A stretch of 64,000 bases of DNA from Amycolatopsis sp. WAC 01376 (GCF_003947415.1 NZ_QHKL01000003.1:682001-746000), one strand, 5' to 3'; numbered from the stretch's first letter, positions 48,982-61,099 are shown. The notes: generated by a model from the sequence alone, not told the origin. A program made the numbers and translations.

Positions 48982-51900
48982 ATGACCTGCGACCTGCACC
49001 GGCCCGTGAACCCCGTTCGCTTCGTGACGGCGTCGAGCCTCTTCGACGGGCACGACGCGTCCATCAACATCATGCGGCGCATCCTGCAGTCGCAGGGCGC
49101 GGAGGTCGTGCACCTCGGGCACAACCGGTCGGTCGACGAGGTCGCCACCGCGGCCATCGCCGAGGACGTCCAGGGCGTGGCCATCAGCGCCTACCAGGGC
49201 GGGCACGTCGAGTACTTCAGCTACCTGGTCGAGCTGCTCCACGAGCGCGGCGCCGGGCATATCAAGGTGTTCGGCGGCGGTGGCGGGGTCATCGTCCGTG
49301 AGGAGATCGACCTGCTGCACTCACGAGGAGTCGCGCGGATCTTCTCGCCGGAGGACGGCTACGAGATGGGCCTCCCCGGCATGATCAACCTGATGATCAA
49401 AGCCTGCGACACGGATCTGTCCGCGCAGTCGCCCGGTTCGCTGGACAAACTGTTTTCGGGTGACATCCCGGCGCTGTCCCGGGTCATCACGCAGCTTCAG
49501 CGCGAGGCATTGCCGCAGGACGCGCTCGACAAGATCACCGAGGCCGCCAAGTCGCGGACGGTGCCGGTCCTGGGGATCACCGGTACGGGTGGTTCCGGGA
49601 AGTCGTCGCTCACCGACGAGCTGATCCGCCGGTTCCGGCTGGACCAGGAGGACAAGCTCCGCATCGCCGTGCTCGCCGTCGACCCGTCGCGCCGCAAGGG
49701 CGGGGGAGCGCTGCTCGGCGACCGCATCCGGATGAACTGCCTCGACGGCAGCCCGGTCTACTTCCGTTCGCTGGCCACCCGCACCACCAGCGGCGAGATC
49801 CCGACCGGTCTCTCCGAGTCGATCCTCGCCTGCAAGGCCGCCGGCTTCGATCTGGTGATCGTCGAGACGCCGGGTATCGGCCAGGGTGACGCCGGCATCG
49901 TCGACTACGTGGACCAGTCGCTGTACGTCATGACGCCGGAGTTCGGCGCGGCGTCGCAGCTGGAGAAGATCGACATGCTCGACTTCGCCGACGCGGTGGC
50001 GATCAACAAGTTCGAGCGCCGCGGCGCCGAGGACGCCCGCCGCGATGTCGCGCGCCAGCTCGTCCGCAACCGCGAGGCGTTCAGCTCCTCGCCCGAGGAC
50101 ATGCCGGTCTACGGCACCAGCGCCGCGAAGTTCAACGACGACGGCGTCACCGCGCTCTACCAGCACCTGCGCGACACCCTCGCCGAGCGTGGCCTGACCG
50201 TCTCGGCAGGCGTGCTCCCGAAGGTCGAGGGCAAGGTGTCCACCGACGCCAGCACGATCATCCCGGCCAACCGGTCGCGCTATCTCGCCGAGATCTCCGA
50301 GACCCTCCGCGGCTATCACGCGAAGACCGAGCAGCAGGTCGCCGCGCTGCGCAAACGTGAGCACTTCGCCGTCGCCAAGGAGGCGCTGGCCGCCGTCGAC
50401 GCGAGCACCGACGCGCTCGACGGCCTGCTCGCCGCCGCCGAGTCCGATGTGGACGGTGAAACGACGAATCTGCTGGACCGCTTCCAGGAACTGGCCGAGT
50501 CCTACCGTGCCGACGAACTGGTCGTGAAGATCCGCGACAAGGAACTGCACACCCAGCTCTGGCGCGACACGCTGTCCGGCAACCGGATCCCGCGCGTGGC
50601 GCTGCCGCGCTACACCGAGTCCGGCGAGCTGCTGTCGTTCCTGCGCCGCGAGCACCTTCCCGGATACTTCCCTTACACCGCGGGCGTCTTCCCGTTCAAG
50701 CGCGAGGGTGAGGACCCGGCGCGGATGTTCGCGGGCGAGGGCGACCCCTTCCGCACCAACAAGCGGTTCAAGCTCCTCTCCGCCGACTCCGAGGCGAAGC
50801 GCCTTTCGACCGCCTTCGACTCCGTGACGCTTTACGGCCACGACCCGCACACCCGTCCCGACATCTACGGCAAGGTCGGCACGTCGGGTGTCTCCATCGC
50901 GACCCTCGAGGACATGGAGGTGCTCTACGACGGCTTCGACCTGACTTCGCCGAGCACTTCGGTGTCGATGACGATCAACGGCCCGGCGCCGACGATCCTC
51001 GCGTTCTTCCTCAACACCGCGATCGACCAGCGGACGGCGGCGTTCAAGGCCGAGCACGGCCGCGAGCCGTCCGAAGCCGAGGCCGCCGAACTGCGCGAAT
51101 GGGCGCTGCGCAACGTCCGCGGCACCGTGCAGGCGGACATCCTCAAGGAGGACCAGGGGCAGAACACCTGCATCTTCTCCACCGAGTTCAGCCTGCGCAT
51201 GATGGCCGACATCCAGGAATGGTTCATCGAGCACGGCGTCCGGAACTTCTATTCGGTGTCGATCTCGGGCTACCACATCGCCGAGGCCGGGGCGAACCCG
51301 ATCTCGCAGCTGGCGTTCACCCTGTCGAACGGTTTCACCTACGTCGAGAGCTACCTCGCGCGCGGGATGAGCATCGACGACTTCGCGCCGAACCTGTCGT
51401 TCTTCTTCTCCAACGGCATGGACGCCGAGTACTCGGTGCTGGGCCGGGTCGCCCGCCGGATCTGGGCGGTCGCGATGCGGGAGCGCTACGGCGCCAACGA
51501 GCGTTCGCAGAAGCTCAAGTACCACGTGCAGACCTCCGGCCGGTCGCTGCACGCGCAGGAGATGAGCTTCAACGACATCCGCACCACGCTGCAGGCGCTG
51601 TGCGCGCTCTACGACAACGCGAACTCCTTGCACACCAACGCCTTCGACGAGGCGATCACGACGCCGTCGGAGAGCTCGGTGCGGCGCGCGATGGCCATCC
51701 AGATGATCATCAACAAGGAATGGGGCCTGTCGAAGAACGAGAACCCGTTGCAGGGTTCGTTCATCATCGACGAGCTGACCGACCTGGTCGAAGAGGCCGT
51801 CCTGCTGGAGTTCGACCGCATCTCCGAACGCGGCGGCGTGCTGGGCGCGATGGAGACCGGCTACCAGCGCGGCAAGATCCAGGACGAGTCGATCCTCTAC

Positions 51901-52218
51901 GAACGCCAGAAGCACGACGGCACACTGCCGATCATCGGCGTCAACACCTTCCGCAACCCGAACGCCGGCGAGGACGACGTCGAGGTCGAACTCGCGCGGG
52001 CCACCGAGGACGAGAAGCGGTCGCAGCTGGAGCGGCTCGAGGACTTCCAGCGCCGCCACCAGGCCGAGGCGCAGGCGGCGCTCAAGACGCTGCGCGAGGC
52101 CGCGACCCGCGGCGGCAACCTGTTCGGAGTGCTGATGGACGCCGCGCGGGTGTGCTCGCTCGGTCAGATCACCGAGGCGTTCTTCGAGGTGGGCGGGCAG
52201 TACCGGCGCAACGTGTAG
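48982..52218 (+). CDS. icmF: IcmF: fused isobutyryl-CoA mutase with built-in G-protein chaperone
   Basis: A 1078-residue adenosylcobalamin enzyme that interconverts isobutyryl-CoA and n-butyryl-CoA. Residues 1-140 bind B12 (DGHDASINIMRR near residue 23 carries the cobalt-ligand His). Residues about 195-420 are a MeaB-type GTPase (GTGGSGKSSLTDE, VETPGIGQGD, AINKFERRG) that protects and reloads the cofactor. The mutase barrel fills the C-terminal half. Substrate residues fit isobutyryl-CoA: Phe in GVFPF where methylmalonyl-CoA mutase has Tyr, and Gln in GQNTC where it has Arg. GGAGAG precedes the ATG. No cobalamin riboswitch is seen in the 135-bp gap upstream. Confidence 0.95.
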   Translation: MTCDLHRPVNPVRFVTASSLFDGHDASINIMRRILQSQGAEVVHLGHNRSVDEVATAAIAEDVQGVAISAYQGGHVEYFSYLVELLHERGAGHIKVFGGGGGVIVREEIDLLHSRGVARIFSPEDGYEMGLPGMINLMIKACDTDLSAQSPGSLDKLFSGDIPALSRVITQLQREALPQDALDKITEAAKSRTVPVLGITGTGGSGKSSLTDELIRRFRLDQEDKLRIAVLAVDPSRRKGGGALLGDRIRMNCLDGSPVYFRSLATRTTSGEIPTGLSESILACKAAGFDLVIVETPGIGQGDAGIVDYVDQSLYVMTPEFGAASQLEKIDMLDFADAVAINKFERRGAEDARRDVARQLVRNREAFSSSPEDMPVYGTSAAKFNDDGVTALYQHLRDTLAERGLTVSAGVLPKVEGKVSTDASTIIPANRSRYLAEISETLRGYHAKTEQQVAALRKREHFAVAKEALAAVDASTDALDGLLAAAESDVDGETTNLLDRFQELAESYRADELVVKIRDKELHTQLWRDTLSGNRIPRVALPRYTESGELLSFLRREHLPGYFPYTAGVFPFKREGEDPARMFAGEGDPFRTNKRFKLLSADSEAKRLSTAFDSVTLYGHDPHTRPDIYGKVGTSGVSIATLEDMEVLYDGFDLTSPSTSVSMTINGPAPTILAFFLNTAIDQRTAAFKAEHGREPSEAEAAELREWALRNVRGTVQADILKEDQGQNTCIFSTEFSLRMMADIQEWFIEHGVRNFYSVSISGYHIAEAGANPISQLAFTLSNGFTYVESYLARGMSIDDFAPNLSFFFSNGMDAEYSVLGRVARRIWAVAMRERYGANERSQKLKYHVQTSGRSLHAQEMSFNDIRTTLQALCALYDNANSLHTNAFDEAITTPSESSVRRAMAIQMIINKEWGLSKNENPLQGSFIIDELTDLVEEAVLLEFDRISERGGVLGAMETGYQRGKIQDESILYERQKHDGTLPIIGVNTFRNPNAGEDDVEVELARATEDEKRSQLERLEDFQRRHQAEAQAALKTLREAATRGGNLFGVLMDAARVCSLGQITEAFFEVGGQYRRNV

Positions 52219-52259
52219 CGGCGGGAATATCGCGGGGCGTGTTCGGGTAGTTGCTGAAC

Positions 52260-53105
52260 ATGGAGATCGGAATCGCCACCTTCATCACCGATGAAGGCAT
52301 CAGGCCGGACGTCCTCGCCGCAGCCGTCGAAGAGCGCGGGTTCAGCTCGCTTCACATCGCGGAGCATTCCCACATCCCGGTCAGCCGGGAATCGCCGTAT
52401 CCGGGCGGTGGCGAGCTGCCGCGCGTGTACTACCGGACCCTGGACCCGTTCGTCGCGCTGACGGCGGCGGCGGGGGCCACGTCGAACCTGAAACTGGGCA
52501 CGGGCGTCGCGTTGCTGCAGCAACGCGACGTCATCCACACGGCGAAAGAGGTCGCTTCGCTCGACCTGGTTTCGCGAGGCCGGTTCGTCTTCGGGGTCGG
52601 CGTCGGCTGGAACCGGGAGGAAATGCGCAATCACGGCACGGATCCGCGCACCCGTGGTGTGCTCGTGGACGAGCAACTGGCCGCGCTGAAGGAGATCTGG
52701 ACCAAGGACGAGGCCGAGTTCCACGGCGAGCTCGTCGACTTCGACCCGATCTTCGCGTGGCCCAAGCCGGTGCAGAAGCCGCATCCGCCGATCTACATCG
52801 GTGGCGCGGGGGAGAAGGCGATGCAGCGGATCGCCAAGTACGGCGACGGCTGGCTGCCGCACGCCCACACCCCGCCGGAGGAGCTTCGCCGGGCTCGTCA
52901 GTGGCTGGCCGACCAGGGCCGTGGTGACCTCAAGTTCTCGGCCTTCGGCGCCACCCCGGAGGAGGACGCGCTGAGCAGGCTGGTCGACGGTGGCGTCGAC
53001 GAGGCCACGCTCTTCCTGCCGACAGAGCCCGAAGCGGCGACACTGGAACGACTCGACCAGTACGCGAAGGTCGCCGAAAGCTTTCGAAAGGGGCAGCAGG
53101 CGTGA
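52260..53105 (+). CDS. LLM-class F420-dependent oxidoreductase (TIGR03619-like)
   Basis: A 281-residue luciferase-like flavin/F420 oxidoreductase. GIATFITDEGI, SLHIAEHSHIP, TSNLKLGTGVALLQQRDVIH and GRFVFGVGVGWNREEMRNHG are the family blocks. Coenzyme F420 is the usual cofactor in actinobacteria; substrate unknown. ATG 52260 is chosen over a TTG nine bases upstream. The next gene overlaps it by four bases. It lies 41 bases after icmF. Confidence 0.86.
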   Translation: MEIGIATFITDEGIRPDVLAAAVEERGFSSLHIAEHSHIPVSRESPYPGGGELPRVYYRTLDPFVALTAAAGATSNLKLGTGVALLQQRDVIHTAKEVASLDLVSRGRFVFGVGVGWNREEMRNHGTDPRTRGVLVDEQLAALKEIWTKDEAEFHGELVDFDPIFAWPKPVQKPHPPIYIGGAGEKAMQRIAKYGDGWLPHAHTPPEELRRARQWLADQGRGDLKFSAFGATPEEDALSRLVDGGVDEATLFLPTEPEAATLERLDQYAKVAESFRKGQQA

Positions 53106-54091
53106 CTGAGGTACAAATCGGCTTGGCCGCGGCACTCGAGCAGTTCTCGCCGCGCGAGTCGATCCGGCTGGCGGCGCTGGCCGAACAGCACGGATTCTCC
53201 GGCCAGATGGCCGCCGACCACTTCCAGCCGTGGGTCCCTCAACAGGGTGAAGCGTCCTTCGTGTGGAGCGTGCTCGCCTCGTTGGCGGAGAACACCACCG
53301 GTGACCTCGGGCCGGGCGTGACCTGCCCGTCGTTCCGGTTGCACCCGTCGATGGTCGCGCAGGCCGCGGCGACGCTGGAGGCGACCTATCCTGGCCGCAC
53401 CTGGCTCGGCATCGGCTCCGGCGAAGCGCTCAACGAGCACATCATCGGCGGCTACTGGCCCGAAGCGCCCGAGCGGGTACGGCGGATGTTCGAGGCGCTC
53501 GAAGTCATCCGGAAACTGTTCACCGGTAAGGACGTCAAGCACAGCGGCGAGTTCTTCAAGCTGCACACCACCCGGCTGTGGACGCTGCCGGACGAGCCGC
53601 CGCCGATCTACATCGCGTCGGCGGGCCCGTACACCTCACGCAAGACCGGTGAGCTCGCGGACGGGCTGATCACGCCGGGCGCGTCGATCGAGAAACTGGC
53701 GGGGATCCTCGACAACTTCGGCACCGGCGCGCGCAAGGCGGGCAAGGACCCGGACACGATGCCGAAGCTGCTGCAGGTGCACCTGTCGTGGGCCGAGGAC
53801 GACGAGACGGCGTGGGCCAACGCGATGGACCAGTGGCCCAACGGCGGCATGAAGTTCCCGAAGGCCGACATCCGCTCGCCGTTCGACTTCGCGCAGATGG
53901 CGAAACTGGTGCGGCGTGAGGACTTCGAGGGCCGCATGGTCGTCTCGTCCGATCCGGACGTGCACCGCGCGGCGCTGCAGAAGTACGTCGACGCCGGCTT
54001 CAACCGGATCTACATCCACAACGTGGGCCGGAACCAGGACGAGTTCATCGAGACCTTCGGGCGGGACGTGCTGCCGAAGCTGACCGCCTGA
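53102..54091 (+). CDS. F420-dependent oxidoreductase, glucose-6-phosphate-dehydrogenase-related (TIGR03557-like)
   Basis: A 329-residue LLM-fold protein. The N-terminal QIGLAAALEQFSPRESIRLA, GQMAADHFQPWVPQQGEASF and GIGSGEALNEHIIGGYWPEA blocks match the FGD-related branch, which reduces F420 with an alcohol or sugar phosphate. Whether it is a true glucose-6-phosphate dehydrogenase is unclear. GTG start within the previous stop (GTGA). A perfect 57-bp palindrome follows the stop. Confidence 0.87.
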   Translation: MTEVQIGLAAALEQFSPRESIRLAALAEQHGFSGQMAADHFQPWVPQQGEASFVWSVLASLAENTTGDLGPGVTCPSFRLHPSMVAQAAATLEATYPGRTWLGIGSGEALNEHIIGGYWPEAPERVRRMFEALEVIRKLFTGKDVKHSGEFFKLHTTRLWTLPDEPPPIYIASAGPYTSRKTGELADGLITPGASIEKLAGILDNFGTGARKAGKDPDTMPKLLQVHLSWAEDDETAWANAMDQWPNGGMKFPKADIRSPFDFAQMAKLVRREDFEGRMVVSSDPDVHRAALQKYVDAGFNRIYIHNVGRNQDEFIETFGRDVLPKLTA

Positions 54092-54094
54092 CGC

Positions 54095-54151
54095 GCGCTA
54101 TGAAAGGTCCTTTCCTTGCAAATTTTGCAAGGAAAGGACCTTTCATAGCGC
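54095..54151. repeat. Family A palindrome A9 (perfect, 28-bp arms)
   Basis: GCGCTATGAAAGGTCCTTTC then CTTGCAAA, one central T, and the exact complement. It starts four bases after the stop of the F420 gene and ends 10 bases before the kstR stop. Its near-identical sister A10 lies at 57059, on the other side of kstR-fadE34. Confidence 0.9.
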
Positions 54152-54161
54152 TTGGGCAGGG

Positions 54162-54809
54162 TCAGACGTTCTTGTCCAGCAGCAGGTGCACCGACAGTTC
54201 GAGCCGGTTCGCGACGTCGGCCGCCGAAGCGCGCCGCGTCACCCACGCGACCAGGTTCGCCATCCAGACGTCGGCGATGACGTGGAAGATGTCGCGATCG
54301 GCCTCGGTCGGGTCCTCGATGCCCATGGCCTTGGCGAACATGTTCTCCATCAGCCGTCCGACCTGTTCGACCTCGGCGGCCGCGGTCGTGTCGGCGAACA
54401 TGAACGCACGGACCATGGCTTCGGTCAGGTGTGGGTCCCGCTGCATCAGCCGGGTGTTGCGGCCGAGGACGAACATCAGCCGCTCGCTCGGGGTTTCGCC
54501 GGGGATGGCCGCGCGGTCGAGTTTCTCCTGCGCGCGTTCGAATTCCCTGGCCAGCCCGGAAACCAGCAGGTGGATCTTCGACGGGAAATAGCGGTACAGC
54601 GTGCCGAGCGCGACGTCCGCCTTCTCGGCGACCGCCCGCATCTGGACCGCGTCGTACCCGCCTTTCGCGGCGAGGGTCAGGGTCGCGTCGATGATGCGGC
54701 GCCGCCGGTCGCGTTGCGCCGCGGAGCCCAGTTCCTCGCCGCCCAGCGCGGAGAGACCGTTGCCGCTTCGCGCCTTCGCGCTCGTGGGCGCCTTGGCCTT
54801 CCCTGGCAT
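54162..54809 (-). CDS. kstR: KstR: TetR-family repressor of cholesterol/steroid catabolism
   Basis: A 215-residue TetR regulator closely resembling M. tuberculosis KstR: RDRRRRIIDATLTLAAKGGY, DAVQMRAVAEKADVALGTLY, RYFPSKIHLLVSGLAREFER, LTEAMVRAFMFADTTAAAEV and IADVWMANLVAWVTRRASA match recognisable KstR segments. KstR binds 3-oxo-cholest-4-enoyl-CoA type inducers and represses steroid-degradation genes. It diverges from fadE34, as in mycobacteria (Rv3574/Rv3573c), with an exact KstR box between. ATG 54809 follows AAGGGGGA; the ATG at 54827 is less well placed. Confidence 0.92.
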   Translation of the reverse strand: MPGKAKAPTSAKARSGNGLSALGGEELGSAAQRDRRRRIIDATLTLAAKGGYDAVQMRAVAEKADVALGTLYRYFPSKIHLLVSGLAREFERAQEKLDRAAIPGETPSERLMFVLGRNTRLMQRDPHLTEAMVRAFMFADTTAAAEVEQVGRLMENMFAKAMGIEDPTEADRDIFHVIADVWMANLVAWVTRRASAADVANRLELSVHLLLDKNV

Positions 54810-54909
54810 CGCCACGTCCCCCTTCATCGAACGGAACTTGTTCCACTTTCCCCGCGTAGCGTACCTAAGCGGACGAACTGTTCAAGACGTGACCCACTGG
54901 GCAAGAAAC

Positions 54910-54923
54910 TGTAACACGTTCTA
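54910..54923. promoter_or_regulatory. KstR box
   Basis: TGTAACACGTTCTA matches the KstR operator consensus TNNAACNNGTTNNA exactly. It is 101 bases from the kstR start and 36 from the fadE34 GTG. A weaker copy, CGGAACTTGTTCCA (54832-54845), lies close to the kstR start and differs at the first base. Confidence 0.82.
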
Positions 54924-54958
54924 CACTCGCGGGTAGGTCCGAGCAGGAGGTCTCACCC

Positions 54959-57034
54959 GTGTCGATCGCGCTCACCGAGGAACAGGCGGCGCTGGCCGCG
55001 TCGATCCGGGCCTGGGCGGCTTCCGCCCGCCCCGTCGACGCCGTCCGAAATGGCCGGATCACCGAGCCACCAGCAGGACTGGCGGAGCTCGGCCTGTTCG
55101 GCGTGGCGATTCCCGAAGACGTCGGCGGCGCCGGCGGTACGGTCACCGACCTGAGCGCCGGGCTCGCCGAAGCCGCCGAAGCACTCGTGCCGGGGCCTGT
55201 CCTCGGGACGGCGTTGGGCGGCGCGCTGCTCGCGACGGTTCCCCAAGCCGCCAAGGAGATCCTGCCCGGTCTCGCGGACGGGACCGAACGGATGGCGGTG
55301 GTGCTGGGCCGGGGTTTCCGCATCTCGGGCTCGGTCGTCGACGGCGAGTCGGGACCGGCTCTCGACGTTCACCCGTCGGCATGGACGTTGGTCTCCGACG
55401 GCGACGTCTCCGCGCTCATTCCACCCGGGACGTCCGGAATGGACATCGACTACTGCGAGCCCTTCGACGTGTCCCGGCCCGTCGGCCGTATCCGATGCGC
55501 GAAGGTGCGGCCCGAAGCGGTTTTCGAGGCTCTGCCGGTGGATTCCTACGCCGCCACTCTCGGTGCCGCCGAAGCCGCGGGGATCGCCCGATGGTGTCTT
55601 CGGACCGCCGTCGAGTACGCGCAGGTGCGAGAGCAGTTCGGGCGTCCCATCGGGTCGTTCCAGGCGATCAAGCATCTGTGCGCGGAAATGCTGTGCCGGG
55701 CCGAAGCCACCGACGCGCTCGCGTGGGACGCGGCGAGAGCGGCCGAAGACCCGGCGCAGCACGCCCTCGCGGCCGCCACGGCGGCGGCTTACGCACTCGA
55801 CGCGGCCGTGGCCAACGCGAAGGACTGCATCCAGGTCCTCGGCGGCATCGGCTTCACCTGGGAGCATGACGCGCACTTCTACTTGCGGCGCGCCGTAGCG
55901 CTGCGGCAATGGCTGGGCGGTTCCGCCCGCTGGCGACGTCGTGCCGCCGGACTCGCGCTGCGCGGCGACCGCCGGACATTGAGTGTCGACGTCGGCGAAG
56001 ACGCCGGACTCCGTGACCTGGTAAGCGAAATCGCCGCTTTACCCGAGCAGTCACAGCGCGTCGCGCTGGCCGATTCGGGACTGTTGGCCCCGCATTGGCC
56101 CGCGCCGTACGGCAGAGGCGCGACCGCCGCCGAGCAACTGCGGATCGACACCGCCCTCGCCGGTGCCGGCATCCGTCGTCCCGACCTGGTCATCGGCGCC
56201 TGGGCGGTCCCGACACTGCTGGAACACGGCTCCGAGGAACAACGCGAACGGTTCGCCGCGCCCACTTTGCGCGGCGAGATCACCTGGTGTCAGCTGTTCA
56301 GCGAGCCCGAGGCGGGCTCGGATCTCGCGTCGCTCCGCACGACGGCCCGCCGCGTCGACGGCGGCTGGCTGCTCAACGGCCAGAAGGTGTGGACCTCGCT
56401 CGCCCGCGAAGCCGACTGGGCGATCTGCCTGGCGCGAACCGACCCGGAAGCCCCGAAACACCAGGGGATCACCTACTTCCTCGTCGACATGACCGCGGGC
56501 GGGATCAGTACGCGTCCGCTGCGTGAGATCACCGGCGACGCCGTCTTCAACGAGGTGTTCCTCGACGACGTCTTCGTCCCGGACGACATGGTGGTCGGGG
56601 AGGTCGACGGCGGCTGGCGGCTCGCGCGGACGACGCTGGCCAACGAGCGGGTGGCCCTCGGGAGCGGATCCGCGGTGGGGGAGGGGGTCGAAAACCTGCT
56701 CGCCACGCTGGGCGATGACGCCGATCGGGAACGGCTCGGTGCGCTGATCGCCGACGGCAGCGCGTGTTCGGTCCTGGACCTGCGGGCCACGCTGCGGCGG
56801 CTCGACGGCCAGGATCCGGGCGCCGAGTCGAGTGTGCGCAAACTGCTGGGAGTGCGGCATCGGCAGGCGGTGGCGGAGTTCGCGCTGGAGGCTTTGGCGG
56901 AGAACGCGCTCGTCGCCGGTGACCCCGCGCAGCACGAGTTCCTGCTGACGCGATGCCTCAGTATCGCGGGCGGTACGACGCAGGTGCTGCTGTCGCTGAC
57001 GGCCGAGCGGTTGCTGGGGCTGCCTCGGTCCTGA
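54959..57034 (+). CDS. fadE34: FadE34-like fused acyl-CoA dehydrogenase (steroid side chain)
   Basis: A 691-residue protein made of two acyl-CoA dehydrogenase units. Unit 1 (about 1-345) has LFGVAIPEDVGGAGGTVTDL, YAQVREQFGRPIGSFQAIKH and QVLGGIGFTWEHDAHFYLRR; unit 2 (about 350-691) has SEPEAGSDLASLRTTARR, INGQKVW-like NGQKVWTSLAREADW and IAGGTTQVLLSLTAERLLG. This fused architecture and the divergent kstR are those of FadE34 (ChsE3), which dehydrogenates the CoA ester of a steroid side chain (five-carbon stage) in cholesterol catabolism. GTG 54959 lies eight bases after GAGCAGGAGG. Confidence 0.9.
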   Translation: MSIALTEEQAALAASIRAWAASARPVDAVRNGRITEPPAGLAELGLFGVAIPEDVGGAGGTVTDLSAGLAEAAEALVPGPVLGTALGGALLATVPQAAKEILPGLADGTERMAVVLGRGFRISGSVVDGESGPALDVHPSAWTLVSDGDVSALIPPGTSGMDIDYCEPFDVSRPVGRIRCAKVRPEAVFEALPVDSYAATLGAAEAAGIARWCLRTAVEYAQVREQFGRPIGSFQAIKHLCAEMLCRAEATDALAWDAARAAEDPAQHALAAATAAAYALDAAVANAKDCIQVLGGIGFTWEHDAHFYLRRAVALRQWLGGSARWRRRAAGLALRGDRRTLSVDVGEDAGLRDLVSEIAALPEQSQRVALADSGLLAPHWPAPYGRGATAAEQLRIDTALAGAGIRRPDLVIGAWAVPTLLEHGSEEQRERFAAPTLRGEITWCQLFSEPEAGSDLASLRTTARRVDGGWLLNGQKVWTSLAREADWAICLARTDPEAPKHQGITYFLVDMTAGGISTRPLREITGDAVFNEVFLDDVFVPDDMVVGEVDGGWRLARTTLANERVALGSGSAVGEGVENLLATLGDDADRERLGALIADGSACSVLDLRATLRRLDGQDPGAESSVRKLLGVRHRQAVAEFALEALAENALVAGDPAQHEFLLTRCLSIAGGTTQVLLSLTAERLLGLPRS

Positions 57035-57058
57035 AAGTTCCGGTCACGGCACTTTGTC

Positions 57059-57115
57059 GTGCTATGAACGGTCCTTTCCTTGCAAAATTTGCAAGGAAAG
57101 GACCGTTCATAGCAC
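57059..57115. repeat. Family A palindrome A10 (perfect, 28-bp arms)
   Basis: GTGCTATGAACGGTCCTTTC then CTTGCAAA, one central A, and the exact complement. It differs from A9 by a paired change (AAAGG to AACGG with matching change in the other arm). It lies 24 bases after the fadE34 stop. Confidence 0.9.
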
Positions 57116-57145
57116 CGCCGCCCGCCGGCTGTCGGTCCCGTGCTC

Positions 57146-57151
57146 TAACGT
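57146..57151 (+). promoter_or_regulatory. Leaderless-type -10 (TAACGT) of helZ
   Basis: TAACGT is followed by seven bases and GTG at 57159. This is the reason for choosing that start over the GTG at 57150, which overlaps the hexamer. Confidence 0.4.
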
Positions 57152-57158
57152 GCGGGTC

Positions 57159-59914
<2,756 letters not shown>

Positions 59915-59915
<1 letters not shown>

Positions 59916-61099
59916 TGCCCAGCGCGACAGGGCGGAAGCGGCGCACCTTCGGCAACACGTGGTGGGGCAAGGCTTGGGTCGAAGCCCTGGAGGAGCGCGC
60001 CAAGCTCGATCCGAACAGGCTGCCGCGCGGGCGCACGTACGCGCGCAAAGGCACGGTCAGCAAACTCGCGGTCGGCGCGGGCGAGGTGACCGCGTGGGTA
60101 CAGGGCAGCCGGGCGGTGCCGTACCGGGTGACCATCCGCATGCGGGCGTTCACCGAGGCACAGTGGGAGAGCCTGCTCCGCATGGTCGGTTCCCGTCTCG
60201 GGCACGTCGCGGCCCTCCTCGACGGCGAACTGCCCGGCGAGCTGGCCGAGGACGCGCGGGCCGCCGGCGCGGATCTGCTCCCCGGCCCCGGCGATCTGCG
60301 GCCGAAATGCTCCTGTCCCGACAGTGCGAACCCGTGCAAACATGTCGCCGCGGTGTACTACCTGGTCGCGGACGAGGTCGACACCGATCCGTTCGCGCTG
60401 TTCCTGCTCAGAGGCAGGCCGAGGGAGGCCGTGCTCGCGGAACTGCGGTCCCGCCGTGCTCCCGCGAGCGAACCGGGTAAACGGGTGCGTGCCCCCGCCG
60501 CACCCGGGGTGGATCCGAAACGTGCCTACACCCGGCGGATCGCCGCGCTCCCGCCGCGACCGGCCGTTCCCGGCATGGTCGGACCGCCCGCGGTCCTCGA
60601 CCTCGACCCGCCGCACCGCACGGGCTGGAGCGGCGACATGTTCGTCGAACTGGCCGCCGATGCCGCCGCGCGGGCCTGGGAACTGCTGGTGATGGGGCCC
60701 GAGCGCGAAGTGGAGCTGACGTTCGAGGAGGACCTTGCCCGGCGTGCGGCGGCCGGCGATCCTCACGTGGTCGCCGAACTCGCCGAGGCCGCGGGAGTCC
60801 CGGTGCGGGATCTGGCCGTCTGGGCACAGGCCTGGCGCGAGGCGGGCCGGGGCGGGATGGCGGTGGTGCGGGAGCCCTGGCGGCCGGGGCAGGCACCGCT
60901 CGCGCAGGCCACAGCTGATCTCGCCGAATCGGGGTTGCCGGGAACGCCGAAGACCTGGCGGAACCGGATCACCCAGGGAGACCTGCAGCTGCGCTACGGC
61001 CGTGACGAACGGTGGTACCGCTTCGTGCGCGACGGCGAGGGCTGGCGGGTCGACGGCCCGCCGTCCGCGCGGCCGACCGACGTGATCTACCCACCCTGA
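59915..61099 (+). CDS. SWIM zinc-finger protein, HelZ partner
   Basis: A 394-residue protein with a SWIM zinc finger, CSCPDSANPCKHVAAVYY at residues 131-148 (CxCx7CxH). RRTFGNTWWGKAWVEALEER at the start is conserved in partners of bacterial SNF2 proteins. The rest is helical. Such proteins probably bind DNA or protein for the adjacent helicase. One-base overlap with helZ (TGATG). Followed by a long repeat-filled convergent gap. Confidence 0.9.

Noticed and set aside
49321-52059. Very long open frame on the minus strand opposite icmF (over 900 codons)
   Set aside because: It mirrors the codon bias of icmF, has low-complexity Arg/Gly/Val/Asp composition, no ribosome site and no domain. Such antisense frames are expected in high-GC DNA.
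54100-54160. Short peptides starting MKGPF/MNGPF/VKASF at many intergenic sites
   Set aside because: They are translations of palindromic repeat arms. The shared 'motif' reflects the repeat, there is no ribosome site, and inner residues vary with the stem, not with protein constraint.
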